This document shows, in pieces, positions 8,677 to 17,936 of a stretch of DNA of 64,000 nucleotides. The position numbers were made by a program, and so were the translations under genes. The notes under the pieces are model-generated. The model had not been told where the DNA came from. It worked only from the letters and a program-made list of their open reading frames with translations, and did no database searches. How positions within the stretch are numbered: the first letter of the stretch is position 1; each line of letters opens with the position of its first letter. Source of the stretch: Chitinophaga rhizophila (lineage in GTDB: Bacteria; Bacteroidota; Bacteroidia; Chitinophagales; Chitinophagaceae); NCBI RefSeq assembly GCF_019492185.1, contig NZ_JAICCF010000001.1, forward strand, positions 186,001 to 250,000. The letters run 5' to 3'.

Positions 8677-9333
8677 ATGAAAAACGTATTGCGCAACAAC
8701 GGACTTTCTATCGTTGTTTTCCTGCTTTTTTTTATCAGCCTGATTGGCCAATTTTATACCGGTTTGGCTGAGCATAACAAAGAACTTACCGAAGAACATC
8801 AACCACCTGTAAATGCGGGTCAGTATGTGATGTCAGGGCATTTTATACAAGCTACCTTTGAAAACTGGGAAAGTGAATTTCTGCAAATGGCACTGTTTGT
8901 TGTACTCACCATATCTTTACGGCAAAAAGGATCTTCCGAATCCAAGAAGATGGATGAGTCGGAAGAGGTAGACCGTGAACCTTCACCACTACGTAAAGAT
9001 GCCCCCTGGCCTGTCAGGAAAGGTGGTTGGATATTAGCGCTATACAAACATTCACTTACCATCATACTGCTCATCCTGTTTATTCTTTCATTTATACTGC
9101 ACCTCTATGGTAGTCTGAAAGATGAGAATGAACAACTTGCACAAAAGGGATTACCACTGGAGTCATGGAGTAATTACATTGCAGATACACGGTTCTGGTT
9201 TGAATCTTTCCAGAACTGGCAAAGCGAGTTTCTATCCGTATTCACCATTGTCGTACTGTCTATCTTCCTACGACAGAAAGGATCTCCCCAATCTAAACCT
9301 GTGGATGCGCCTGATTACGAAACAGGCGAATAA
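8677..9333 (+). CDS. DUF6766-like four-helix membrane protein with internal duplication
   Basis: The product is 218 aa, with hydrophobic segments at about 10-28, 66-82, 124-144 and 184-199. The two halves repeat each other: residues 61-90 (FENWESEFLQ...LRQKGSSESK) match residues 178-207 (FQNWQSEFLS...LRQKGSPQSK). Each half has one segment at the start and one after the NW.SEF motif. This matches what I know of DUF6766 proteins, whose function is unknown. A charged linker (84-115) joins the halves. It stands alone and ends with a stop followed by a strong stem-loop at 9376. Confidence 0.75.
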   Translation: MKNVLRNNGLSIVVFLLFFISLIGQFYTGLAEHNKELTEEHQPPVNAGQYVMSGHFIQATFENWESEFLQMALFVVLTISLRQKGSSESKKMDESEEVDREPSPLRKDAPWPVRKGGWILALYKHSLTIILLILFILSFILHLYGSLKDENEQLAQKGLPLESWSNYIADTRFWFESFQNWQSEFLSVFTIVVLSIFLRQKGSPQSKPVDAPDYETGE

Positions 9334-9375
9334 TTGATCGGCCGTGTAAACCTCTTTCAGGACGGTACTCTCTTC

Positions 9376-9427
9376 ATCATCCTACGTTGATGCTACGTTC
9401 AAAAACGTAAGATCAACGTAGCATGAT
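9376..9427 (+). terminator. Long stem-loop followed by A run, downstream of the DUF6766 gene
   Basis: Arms ATCAT.CTACGTTGAT...ACGTT and AACGT...ATCAACGTAG.ATGAT pair almost completely around a CAAA loop, with two small internal loops. The right arm is followed by AAAAAA, so terminator polarity is clearer on the minus strand. On the plus strand it sits 43 bases after the DUF6766 stop. Confidence 0.5.
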
Positions 9428-9932
9428 AAAAAACCGCAAAAACCGGTCAATCAGCCGGAGTACCCATCGCTCACCCCTCCCTCATTTTACATGGCTTCAC
9501 AGCCTCGCCACACCATGATATGGCGTCCTATGCACACGATTTGGCGTCCTATGGACATAGTCCGGAATCGCGTCTATAACAGCGTTAATTTTGTCTCAAC
9601 AGTCATCATCAGGGTGCTATAAAGGCGAAAAAGTTGCTGGTTAACACCTATCAGGATAATGACTACCAACCTCGTGAAAGACTGTTTGTTTGCGCACGGG
9701 GTATACTGAAAGACTGCTCCTGGAACCTTACATGGTGAAGACATGTCAGCTGAGAGGATAAGCAGCGCTATCAGCGTAGCTCTTTGAAATAATGGTTTAT
9801 AATTAGTCTCAATATCACCAGACTAATAACGCAGCAGCTTTTTAAGGCAGCTGCCTGCTGACAAACGCATAGCTGCTTTCAGTGGTTAAAAGGGATGTAC
9901 AGGTATGATCCCGGTAGTGCGCGCAACAGCAA
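9428..9932. other. 500-bp stretch without a recognised gene
   Basis: No credible coding frame is seen. It holds two copies of TGGCGTCCTATG at 9521-9532 and 9542-9553 (21-base spacing), a TAATTTTG -7-like box at 9586-9593, and an 8-bp stem ATTAGTCT/AGACTAAT (9802-9827). The stretch 9618-9740 has an open frame of about 40 codons without an ATG. It could be a decayed gene or hold a small RNA; neither is shown. Confidence 0.3.
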
Positions 9933-10847
9933 CTAGCTGAACATAGACCGGAACTGCCTGGGTGTTTTATCTGTTTTGTTTTTGAACAATTTGCTGAAAG
10001 ACTGTGGATATTCAAATCCTAATCGGTAAGCAATCTCACTGACAGACAGATCTGTTGCACTCAGCAGTTCTCTCGCTTTATCGATCAGCTTCAGCTGGAT
10101 ATGCTGTTGCGCACTCTGACCGGTGAGACTACGTAACATATCACTCAGATAATTGGCTGACAAGTTCATTTTCTTTGCCAGTAAGGATACAGTAGGCACA
10201 GCGTGGTGATGGGCGGTTTCATCATCAAAGTACTCATCCAGTAACTGCTCAAAATCACTCAACAGGTTACCACCAGCCTGTTTGCGTGTAAGGAACTGAC
10301 GGTAATAAAACCGCTCACAGTAACTAAGTAATAATTCAATCTGTTTGATCAGGATAGTTTGTGAAAATGTATCGGTCGGTAATGCACTTTCCCTGGCAAT
10401 CTCATTTAATAATGCCGTGATCATGCGTTCCTCATCTTCAGATAAATGCAGCGCTTCATTAACAGCGTAAGAAAAATATCCATAACGGCGGATTTCCCTT
10501 GCCAGCGGATTTCCATGTATAAAGTCAGGATGAATAACAAGCCATAATCCAGAAAGATCCCAGTCATCACGGATCTCAGTTATGACTACCTGATTAGGGC
10601 TGAAAAATGTCATGACGCCATCATCAAAATCATAATGCTGCTGCCCATAGCGCATATGTCCCTTGAAGTTCTTCTTCAGGGCAATACAATAAAAACTGTA
10701 CGTAACTGATTCCAGCACAGGATCATCGAAACATTTGATTGTAGAAAAGTCAATGACGCTGATAAGCGGATGCCGGGGCCGGGGCAGATCAAGCAGTTCA
10801 TGTAATTGCCGGATGGACTTGATGGAATATGGCGTCATACATTTCAT
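9933..10847 (-). CDS. AraC family transcriptional regulator
   Basis: The product is 304 aa. The N-terminal 170 residues form a cupin-like sensing domain (GHMRYGQQHYDFDDGVMTFFSPNQVV). The C-terminal 100 residues hold the AraC double helix-turn-helix: LAKKMNLSANYLSDMLRSLTG for the first and ISEIAYRLGFEYPQSFSKLFK-type sequence for the second, ending TPRQFR. It starts 27 bases after the stop of the SDR gene on the same strand, so the two are likely co-transcribed and the regulator probably controls this SDR gene. The inducer is unknown. Confidence 0.93.
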   Translation of the reverse strand: MKCMTPYSIKSIRQLHELLDLPRPRHPLISVIDFSTIKCFDDPVLESVTYSFYCIALKKNFKGHMRYGQQHYDFDDGVMTFFSPNQVVITEIRDDWDLSGLWLVIHPDFIHGNPLAREIRRYGYFSYAVNEALHLSEDEERMITALLNEIARESALPTDTFSQTILIKQIELLLSYCERFYYRQFLTRKQAGGNLLSDFEQLLDEYFDDETAHHHAVPTVSLLAKKMNLSANYLSDMLRSLTGQSAQQHIQLKLIDKARELLSATDLSVSEIAYRLGFEYPQSFSKLFKNKTDKTPRQFRSMFS

Positions 10848-10874
10848 TTGAAAAGGTAAACAGCGTTCGCAGCA

Positions 10875-11720
10875 TTAATCGAAATCTGTTGACAAAGTAA
10901 GATACTCCCATTGTGCAAATTCTGCATCTTCTTCTTTCCTTTTTTTCGGAACAAGCTGGTAGGTATCAGCGCCTAACAGCAAATGCAGGGGTGGTTGTGA
11001 CATAGTGGTAATTTCCACCAGGATCTTTGCCAGTTTATCAGGATCTCCAGGTTGTTGACCACTAAAACCTGACCACATTTTCTCAGCCTGGTCTACGCCA
11101 TACACAGCAATTCTATTCGTTACATACTGGAGAGAGTCCATAAACCTGGTTCTGAACTGCCCCGGAGCAACAACGGTCGCTTTAATACCAAAGGGTGCTA
11201 CTTCCTGCGCAAGCGCTTCTGTCAGACCAATAATACCAAACTTGGCGGCATTATAGCTGGCAGCGTTTGCAAAACCGACGTATCCGGCGTTGGAAGAGAT
11301 GTTGATGATATGACCAGACTGTTGCTTCCGCAGATAAGGGATGACATGGCGCAGCACATTTACAGTTCCAAACAGATTCACATCGATAGTATTCCGAAAT
11401 TCCTGATCTGTCATTTCCTCAATGCTTCCTACTAAACAATAACCGGCGTTGTTAACCACGACATCAATCCTGCCGAAATGTGATACCGCCTTATCTATTG
11501 CCTGCTTAACAGCCTGATCTGAAGTAATATCCAATTCTAATGGATAGAAACGCGCTTCATCAACATTAATTGCATTGTTGAACGAAGTGATATTACGGCT
11601 GGTAGCAACTACGCGATGTCCCAGTGATAACAATGTTTTGGTAAGATGTAAACCCAGTCCGCGGGAAGCACCAGTAACCAGCCAGACTTGGGATGTTTCG
11701 TTCATATTCATTTGCAGCAT
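10875..11720 (-). CDS. SDR family NAD(P)-dependent oxidoreductase
   Basis: The product is 281 aa. The Rossmann nucleotide-binding motif TGASRGLGL is at the start, NNAGYCLVG in the middle, the catalytic Ser in INISSN, and the YxxxK motif as YNAAKFG. This is the classical SDR layout of the 'oxidoreductase with extended C-terminus' type. The N-terminal Met could be Met1, Met4 or Met6. It lies upstream of an AraC gene in the same direction. The substrate cannot be read from sequence. Confidence 0.9.
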   Translation of the reverse strand: MLQMNMNETSQVWLVTGASRGLGLHLTKTLLSLGHRVVATSRNITSFNNAINVDEARFYPLELDITSDQAVKQAIDKAVSHFGRIDVVVNNAGYCLVGSIEEMTDQEFRNTIDVNLFGTVNVLRHVIPYLRKQQSGHIINISSNAGYVGFANAASYNAAKFGIIGLTEALAQEVAPFGIKATVVAPGQFRTRFMDSLQYVTNRIAVYGVDQAEKMWSGFSGQQPGDPDKLAKILVEITTMSQPPLHLLLGADTYQLVPKKRKEEDAEFAQWEYLTLSTDFD

Positions 11721-11848
11721 TTTTATAGCTACAAAATTCGGTTGTCAGCCTATCACAAAAGTAGCCGGATTACGGGAACACGTATCCAGATTACTGATGG
11801 CATACCCTCATCTTAAGCATCGCCCTGTTGAACAGGTATTACATTTCC

Positions 11849-12406
11849 TTACGGCACAAGCAGTTTGCGCAGCTCTTTGATGGCTTCATGTACTTTGTTA
11901 TAGATAGTCCGTTCGCTGAGACCTGTAGCGACAGCCATCTGAGCATATGACAATCCTTCAAAATACTTCATCCGGATCAGCTGTTGCTTCCTGTCCGAAA
12001 GTTGTTCAATAGCATTTGTGATCTTTTGCTGCTGTACAGCATCCGCTTCTCTGAGCAGGGATAATTGTTCCGGAGATTGTTCCGTAAGTAATTCCAGGTG
12101 CTCATCTGTCAGTTCCTGTCCGGTATAAAAAGCAATACCTTCTTTTAACAACCGCCTCTTAAAAGAGGTAGTGATGTAAGTGAGCGGATACGCGACGTCA
12201 TTTAACCTGGCGCGCTGTTGCCATAGGTGCAGGAATTGCTGGTTCAGCGTATCTGTTACCAGTGACCTGTCCGGATTGATTTTTAATCCTACTGAAAGCA
12301 GATAAGGAAAAAAACGGCGATACAATGCATAGAACTCCTGTTCGCCCTGATCGTTTACAAATGCTATCCACAACGCATTGATCTCTTCAGTCCCCCTGGT
12401 TCCCAT
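11849..12406 (-). CDS. ECF-type RNA polymerase sigma factor
   Basis: The product is 185 aa from ATG 12406. The longer frame to 12454 begins with TTG and would run across a perfect -7 box, so the shorter start is preferred. Region 2 is at about residues 20-90 (YRRFFPYLLSVGLKI...). Region 4 is near the C-terminus with LSDRKQQLIRMKYFEGLSYAQMA followed by the helix-turn-helix GLSERTIYNKVHEAIKEL. It is divergent from fecR and the TonB receptor operon and is expected to direct transcription of that operon after FecR signalling, by analogy with FecI/FecR/FecA. The target promoter was not identified. Confidence 0.9.
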   Translation of the reverse strand: MGTRGTEEINALWIAFVNDQGEQEFYALYRRFFPYLLSVGLKINPDRSLVTDTLNQQFLHLWQQRARLNDVAYPLTYITTSFKRRLLKEGIAFYTGQELTDEHLELLTEQSPEQLSLLREADAVQQQKITNAIEQLSDRKQQLIRMKYFEGLSYAQMAVATGLSERTIYNKVHEAIKELRKLLVP

Positions 12407-12433
12407 GCGGTTGCGATTAATTGATAGAAGGCG

Positions 12434-12441
12434 CAAATGTA
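12434..12441 (-). promoter_or_regulatory. -7 box of the ECF sigma gene
   Basis: TACATTTG on the minus strand fits TAnnTTTG exactly and would place the transcript start about 20 bases before ATG 12406. No -33 TTG was found at the normal spacing. The 220-base gap shared with fecR must also hold the fecR promoter, which I could not locate. Confidence 0.4.
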
Positions 12442-12627
12442 TCTTATACTGCAAAATATGATTTACGCATTCGGGAAATTCAAGTCATTATATTTTTTCC
12501 CAAATTGATCAATGGCCTGTCACAAGGCCACAGCAAAGCATTACAGCCGACAACATATTTTTCCGGCAAAATACAACCGGGTAAAAACTGGTCGGGAGTC
12601 ACTCTATTGAGTAAACGCACGAACCGA

Positions 12628-13488
12628 ATGGACGTAGAAGCCCTACTGTTAGACGAAAATTATATCCGCTATTGCCTGGGAACAGCTGATGCAGCTACGA
12701 ATCAACAATGGAAGGAATTTAAGACCACGCACCCTGAACATTTGCCGGTGCTGGAAGAAGCAGCCGTATTGATTAATGGCATGTATCAGTGGAATGCGGA
12801 GCAGCAATTAAGACAACTTACCCGTCCGCGAAAAGTTTCCCTGTATGGATGGATAGCTGCTGCTGCTGCCGTAACAATACTGGCAGTGGCAGGTTACAGA
12901 TGGTTACGTACGGATAGGCTGCAACCAGTTGTTACTGAGGCAGGTCAGCTTAAAAAGTTCTTCCTTTCTGACAGTACATTATTGTATTTACAACCAGGCA
13001 CACGTATACAATACCTGAAAGGTAGCAGAAAAGTGCTGCTGGAACAGGGTACATTATACTGCGAGGTGAAACATGACACTGCACATCCGTTCACAATTGA
13101 AACCAGCACAGGGTATACCGTCACGGATATCGGAACCGCCTTTCATGTAAGCAGTGACCCTGTAAGGAAAATAACCCGTGTCAACGTAACTGAAGGAGTC
13201 GTTCAGATAGGCGCTATAGAATTACATGCAGGGGAAACATGCCTACTTGATCATGAGGATGTGTCGCTTGAAAACGTAACAGTTCGTCAGCTGCTACAAT
13301 CCCTGCAGGAAAGTTATAACGTACGGTTTGTAGTAAAAAACAAAGAGATTATGGCTTGTAAAATCACTACCAGCTTCAGTAAAAAAGAACCGATACACAA
13401 TATCCTGGATAACCTGGAACTGGTATACGGCATCGTATATACTATCCGTCAGCAAGAAATTATCATAGATGGCAAAGGCTGTAATTAA
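12628..13488 (+). CDS. FecR family anti-sigma / signal transduction protein
   Basis: The product is 286 aa from ATG 12628; the upstream frame to 12421 begins with TTG and is not protein-like. A short cytoplasmic N-terminal part (1-70) would hold the sigma factor. A membrane segment is at 71-92 (YGWIAAAAAVTILAVAGY). The periplasmic FecR domain follows, with FFLSDSTLLYLQPGTRIQYL and TDIGTAFHV. A C-terminal DUF4974 domain (about 215-286) would contact the receptor STN domain. Its last 20 bases overlap the start of the receptor gene, indicating translational coupling. Confidence 0.93.
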   Translation: MDVEALLLDENYIRYCLGTADAATNQQWKEFKTTHPEHLPVLEEAAVLINGMYQWNAEQQLRQLTRPRKVSLYGWIAAAAAVTILAVAGYRWLRTDRLQPVVTEAGQLKKFFLSDSTLLYLQPGTRIQYLKGSRKVLLEQGTLYCEVKHDTAHPFTIETSTGYTVTDIGTAFHVSSDPVRKITRVNVTEGVVQIGAIELHAGETCLLDHEDVSLENVTVRQLLQSLQESYNVRFVVKNKEIMACKITTSFSKKEPIHNILDNLELVYGIVYTIRQQEIIIDGKGCN

Positions 13489-16400
13489 TATATTGCTATT
13501 GTCACTGCTGGCCATAGCATGTCATGCACAGACAACTGATTTTACAATCAGTAAAGGCACCCGGCTGGATCAGGCCCTCGCGGCTTTATCAGCACGGTCG
13601 GGCGTTCATATTACCTTCAATCCGGAGGAGGCCAGGCAGGTAAAACTTGCCGCACAGGACTATCAGCAGCAACCAGTCAGGCATATTATCAGCAGTATGC
13701 TGCAGGGCACAGATTTCAGCTATCGCCTGCAAGGCAGCCGGCTTGTCATATATAAACATACGTCTGCTACGAAAACTACGCCCGCTGTACCTACTAATCA
13801 TAGTGTATCTGGCAGGGTAGTGAATGAAGAAGGCATTGCGCTTCCCGCTGCCACTATCCGGATAACAGAGCTGAACCAGTTCTCCGCCACAGATGCACAA
13901 GGGTACTTCCATCTCCAGGCGTCTGCCTTCGGCAATTTTACCCTGGAAATCAGTTATGTGGGATATCAGCAGCAGACACTCAAACTCTCCACCATACAGG
14001 CAGATACCATCCTTGCAAATACGGTGATGAAAGAAGTAAGCCTGCGGTTGAAAGACATAGCTGTTACCGCCAGCCGGACGTTTGAGGCCAGTTCCAATTC
14101 ATCATTGATAATAAACCGGGAGATGATCGAGCAGACTACAGCACTCAGTCTGAATGATCTGCTTAACCATATCCCTAATAAACAGATTACACCACCTTCG
14201 CTGCAGAACGTACAAAACATTAACCTGCGGGCAAACTTCTTTTCGACACAGAAAAACAAAGGCGCGTTTGAGCTGAATAACGCTTTTGGCGTTGCTATTG
14301 TTATGGATGGCAATACCCTATCCAACAACATGAACATGCAGACCTTCAATCCAGGCCACAGGGGTATTGCTGGTTCATTCCTTAGTAGTCCGAATACTTA
14401 CGGTCTGAGAGGTACCGGAACTTCAGCCTATACCGGCGATTACACTTTCGGCGGTACGGACCTCAGGCAGATCACTCCAGATAATATCGAGCGGATAGAA
14501 GTAGTATCCGGCGTAGCGTCTGCCAAATACGGCGACCTCACCGACGGAGCTATCATCATTGAAAGACAGGCAGGCATTTCCAAAGGTTACTTTCGCACGC
14601 AGCTAAGAGATAATGCAACCAGTACCAGTTTTAGTAAAGGCTTTCGCCTGTCTGAAAAAGCCGGTGTCATGAATGCAGGGTTCAGCTATGTCAACTCATA
14701 TGCAGATTCGCGCGATAAACTGAAAGCTTACCGCCGTATTAATGGCAACGTCATCTGGACCAACTATTTCGGAAAAGAGCACCGGCTAAAGATCACCACA
14801 ATCGCTGATTATGGCAGAAACCTGGATGGCATTAAACGCGACCCCGATGATCCGACAAGCACAATCGTACGTTTTGATAGCTGGAACTTTAGTATCAGCA
14901 ACAAAGCTGCATATAGGGTGAACAGCCGGTTCGTAAAAAATGTGAGTCTGAATGTACGCTATAGTGAAGGGCATCAGTATTCCTATCGGGAATGGCAGAT
15001 GAATGAGCCATACGTGTTATATACAGATGCCACTACCACAGGCATCCATCAGGGTATATATGACAGAGGCATTTACACAGCCGAGAGCATTATTGATGGC
15101 CGGCCTGTTAACATGACTGCCAGCCTGGATATCAGTAATGAATACAGAACAGGGCGCATATTGCACTTCCTGACAATGGGCGGTAACTACAGTTATGGGA
15201 AAAATAAAGGATTAGGGCAGGCTATAGACCCCGGCAGACCCCGCAGTACTACGGATATCAGCCCTAATGGTACAAGAGGTGCACGATCGGAGCGTTATTA
15301 TGACTTCAGCAGGGTGATTGCACAACAGGATCTGGGCATCTATGCTGAAGACGTATTCAAAGCTAATGTCAGGGGTCGTTATCTCCATGTGCGTGCAGGG
15401 GCCCGGTTAGATGTGCAGAATGGATACGTTACCGGTTCGCCAAGGATCAATATCAATTATGAAGCGAGCAACAAGTTGCGCCTGGGGGTTGCTTATGGAC
15501 TGGCATATAAGTCTCCCGGACTGGCCATGCGCTACCCCGGCCCTATCTTCACAGACATTCCCTTACTGAATGCCTACAACGGAAATGTAGCAGAAAGTGA
15601 AAGCAGGATATTCGTTCACCGTTATGACCCGAGTAATGTAGGATTACGCTCTTCAAGTACGCAGACTTTAGAACTGTCAGCACAATATAAACATGCCGGC
15701 TTCAGCCTCTCTTCTAATGTATATAGTAAATGGTCGCGCAATGGCATCGGAACGCTTGAAGTGCAGGAAGTGCTGGAACTACCGGTTTATACGGCGCAGT
15801 ACCGGCCAGGCTTAAAACCACTTGTTACACAAACAGGCACAAGACGCTACCTGGCAAACGGCAACATATTCAGGAACCTGCTGAACACGAATAGTCAGGG
15901 CGTAGAGCTAATGGTCAGTACGCCAAAAGTCAAGTCAATTGAGACTTCTTTTAATCTCAGCGCCGGTATTAACAGATCAGCGTATCATTCGTCTGCCCCT
16001 GTCTGGATGACCCGTGAATCGGGTGTAACGGCACCGGCTCATGCCTACATGGGCAGATATCCTTCCTCTCGATATACGAGCTACTTCAGTAATGGTCGCA
16101 TCTCATCGATTACACACATTCCGAAGATCAGCCTGATGCTGCAGTTTACCGCAGAGTGCAACTTCCTGAACAAGACACTCAAAGCGGCAGAAAGCGGGAT
16201 CCCTGATGCTTACTTCACGAATGACCTGCAGTTCGTATCAATCAAAGGATTTGATCAGACCAATCCGGCTTACGGACATCTGCTCAGACCGGAAAGTGAG
16301 TTAAATCAGGAGAATATACCCAGGGCGGTAATGAACTATCACCTGAGCATAGGCAAAGAGATTAAAAAAAGATTCCGGTTCTCATTCAATGTATACAATG

Positions 16401-16498
16401 TATTTAACTACCAGCCATATTATATCAATTCAGGAGGAACGTACAATTTCCCTAATTCCGCACCGACTTTTGGCGCAGAGATGTCTATAAAGATTTAA
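13469..16498 (+). CDS. TonB-dependent outer-membrane receptor with STN signalling domain
   Basis: The product is 1009 aa. The signal peptide ends at ACHAQ (residue 21). An STN domain (about 25-95) shows it signals to FecR. A carboxypeptidase-regulatory-like beta domain follows (about 113-200, VSGRVVNEEGIALPAATIRI), then the plug (about 200-340, IERIEVVSGVASAKYGDLTDG) and the 22-strand barrel ending in an aromatic-rich strand. The plug resembles FecA-type siderophore or metal-chelate receptors more than SusC: no SusD gene is next to it. The gene starts inside fecR and is followed after 106 bases by a DUF4876 lipoprotein gene. The ligand is unknown; iron or another metal complex is an inference from the FecIR pairing. 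Confidence 0.93.
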   Translation: MAKAVINILLLSLLAIACHAQTTDFTISKGTRLDQALAALSARSGVHITFNPEEARQVKLAAQDYQQQPVRHIISSMLQGTDFSYRLQGSRLVIYKHTSATKTTPAVPTNHSVSGRVVNEEGIALPAATIRITELNQFSATDAQGYFHLQASAFGNFTLEISYVGYQQQTLKLSTIQADTILANTVMKEVSLRLKDIAVTASRTFEASSNSSLIINREMIEQTTALSLNDLLNHIPNKQITPPSLQNVQNINLRANFFSTQKNKGAFELNNAFGVAIVMDGNTLSNNMNMQTFNPGHRGIAGSFLSSPNTYGLRGTGTSAYTGDYTFGGTDLRQITPDNIERIEVVSGVASAKYGDLTDGAIIIERQAGISKGYFRTQLRDNATSTSFSKGFRLSEKAGVMNAGFSYVNSYADSRDKLKAYRRINGNVIWTNYFGKEHRLKITTIADYGRNLDGIKRDPDDPTSTIVRFDSWNFSISNKAAYRVNSRFVKNVSLNVRYSEGHQYSYREWQMNEPYVLYTDATTTGIHQGIYDRGIYTAESIIDGRPVNMTASLDISNEYRTGRILHFLTMGGNYSYGKNKGLGQAIDPGRPRSTTDISPNGTRGARSERYYDFSRVIAQQDLGIYAEDVFKANVRGRYLHVRAGARLDVQNGYVTGSPRININYEASNKLRLGVAYGLAYKSPGLAMRYPGPIFTDIPLLNAYNGNVAESESRIFVHRYDPSNVGLRSSSTQTLELSAQYKHAGFSLSSNVYSKWSRNGIGTLEVQEVLELPVYTAQYRPGLKPLVTQTGTRRYLANGNIFRNLLNTNSQGVELMVSTPKVKSIETSFNLSAGINRSAYHSSAPVWMTRESGVTAPAHAYMGRYPSSRYTSYFSNGRISSITHIPKISLMLQFTAECNFLNKTLKAAESGIPDAYFTNDLQFVSIKGFDQTNPAYGHLLRPESELNQENIPRAVMNYHLSIGKEIKKRFRFSFNVYNVFNYQPYYINSGGTYNFPNSAPTFGAEMSIKI

Positions 16499-16604
16499 CA
16501 TCAGCAGTATGCATATGTTCTGTTCAGGCTATCCTTTCAGGCATATGGCAGTGACAATACATCGTACAAGGATACCACTGACAATTAAAATTAAAAATTA
16601 ACAG

Positions 16605-17936
16605 ATGAAAAAGATTTCTTACTTGCTTTTACTGATCATCACAGCAGCCATATCCTGTAAAAAAGAGGATACGATCAGCACCGGCATACGGCCTGTAGAT
16701 GTTACAGTAAATCTATCCTATGGACTTGACTCAAGTAAATACAAACTGCCGGTAGGTGGCATCACCGTCAAGATGACCAACACCAACTCAGGCACGGTAC
16801 AAACTGCGACTTCCAATGATTCAGGTAGGGTACGCTTTACCAACGTGCAGGCCGGCGCTTATGATATTGACGCCATGGTCACCATTGCTGATACCACCTA
16901 CTACAGGATCACCGGTAACCTGATTGAAGAGAACATCACTTTTAATGCGTCTGAAAAAAACACCCGTGTAGCTGTAGGCGATGAAATCAAACTGAACCTT
17001 ACACTGGTAGCAGGTACTGTGGGAGACTGGGTGATCAAACAAATTTACTATGCAGGTTCGCATACCACCCAAGGTGCATTATACCGTGATCAGTTCATTG
17101 AATTGTATAACAACACAGACAAGGTATTGTATGCAGATAGTATTTATATCGGCCAGCTGTTTGGCAGGCAAAGTCTAACGCGTAATAACACACACGTACT
17201 TCCAAACGGGCAGGTTGACTGGACACATTCTGTTGGTATGAACCCGAATATTGATGCAAATAATGATTACGTGTATACCCGCTCCATTCTGATGGTGCCC
17301 GGCAATGGCACAACTTATCCGGTACAACCTGGTAGCAGCATTATCATAGCGCAAACAGCGCTCAACCATAAAACGCCTTTTACTGGCGCAAATGGTAATA
17401 CGATCTCCGTTAAAGATCCATCACTGACGGTAGATCTGAGCGGAGCCGATTTTGAAGCCTATTACGGCGACTTTGCAGGATCTCCGCTTGCATCTGATAT
17501 CGACAATCCCGAAGTACCCAACATGGTGGTGTACCAGTATAACGGCAGAGACTACATACTTGACAATCCCGGCAGAGATGCCTATATCATCTTTAAAGTA
17601 GATGCTTCGCAGAATGTACGCAACTGGCCTTCTTATCCGTTGCCAACATTAGCGCCGCCCCCATCGACTGCCGATTACTATATACAAGTACCTAACCAGT
17701 ACATTATTGACGGTGTAGAAGTACAGCCGTCTGCCGCAGAAGACCGTATTCCAAAAAAACTGAATGCTGCTTTTGATGCAGGTTTCACCTTTGTACCTAA
17801 AGGTAGTTACTCTTCTCAGTCAGTAATCAGAAAAACAGCCAGAACAGTGAATGGTCGCATTATTCTGAAAGATACTAATAACTCAACTGAAGACTTTGAT
17901 TACCTGGATTTCGCCAATCCACGTGGATTTAAATAA
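16605..17936 (+). CDS. DUF4876 lipoprotein
   Basis: The product is 443 aa. The lipobox AISC places the acylated Cys at residue 18, so it is membrane-anchored and probably at the outer membrane. Residues 25-135 form a carboxypeptidase-regulatory-like beta sandwich (VKMTNTNSGTVQTATSNDSGRVRF). The rest contains DQFIELYNNTDKVLYADSIYIG, which looks like a lamin-tail-like beta domain. This arrangement is known to me as DUF4876, often beside TonB receptors. It could be the surface partner of the receptor, in the way SusD partners SusC. Its TAA stop overlaps the ATG of the next gene by one base. Confidence 0.85.
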   Translation: MKKISYLLLLIITAAISCKKEDTISTGIRPVDVTVNLSYGLDSSKYKLPVGGITVKMTNTNSGTVQTATSNDSGRVRFTNVQAGAYDIDAMVTIADTTYYRITGNLIEENITFNASEKNTRVAVGDEIKLNLTLVAGTVGDWVIKQIYYAGSHTTQGALYRDQFIELYNNTDKVLYADSIYIGQLFGRQSLTRNNTHVLPNGQVDWTHSVGMNPNIDANNDYVYTRSILMVPGNGTTYPVQPGSSIIIAQTALNHKTPFTGANGNTISVKDPSLTVDLSGADFEAYYGDFAGSPLASDIDNPEVPNMVVYQYNGRDYILDNPGRDAYIIFKVDASQNVRNWPSYPLPTLAPPPSTADYYIQVPNQYIIDGVEVQPSAAEDRIPKKLNAAFDAGFTFVPKGSYSSQSVIRKTARTVNGRIILKDTNNSTEDFDYLDFANPRGFK

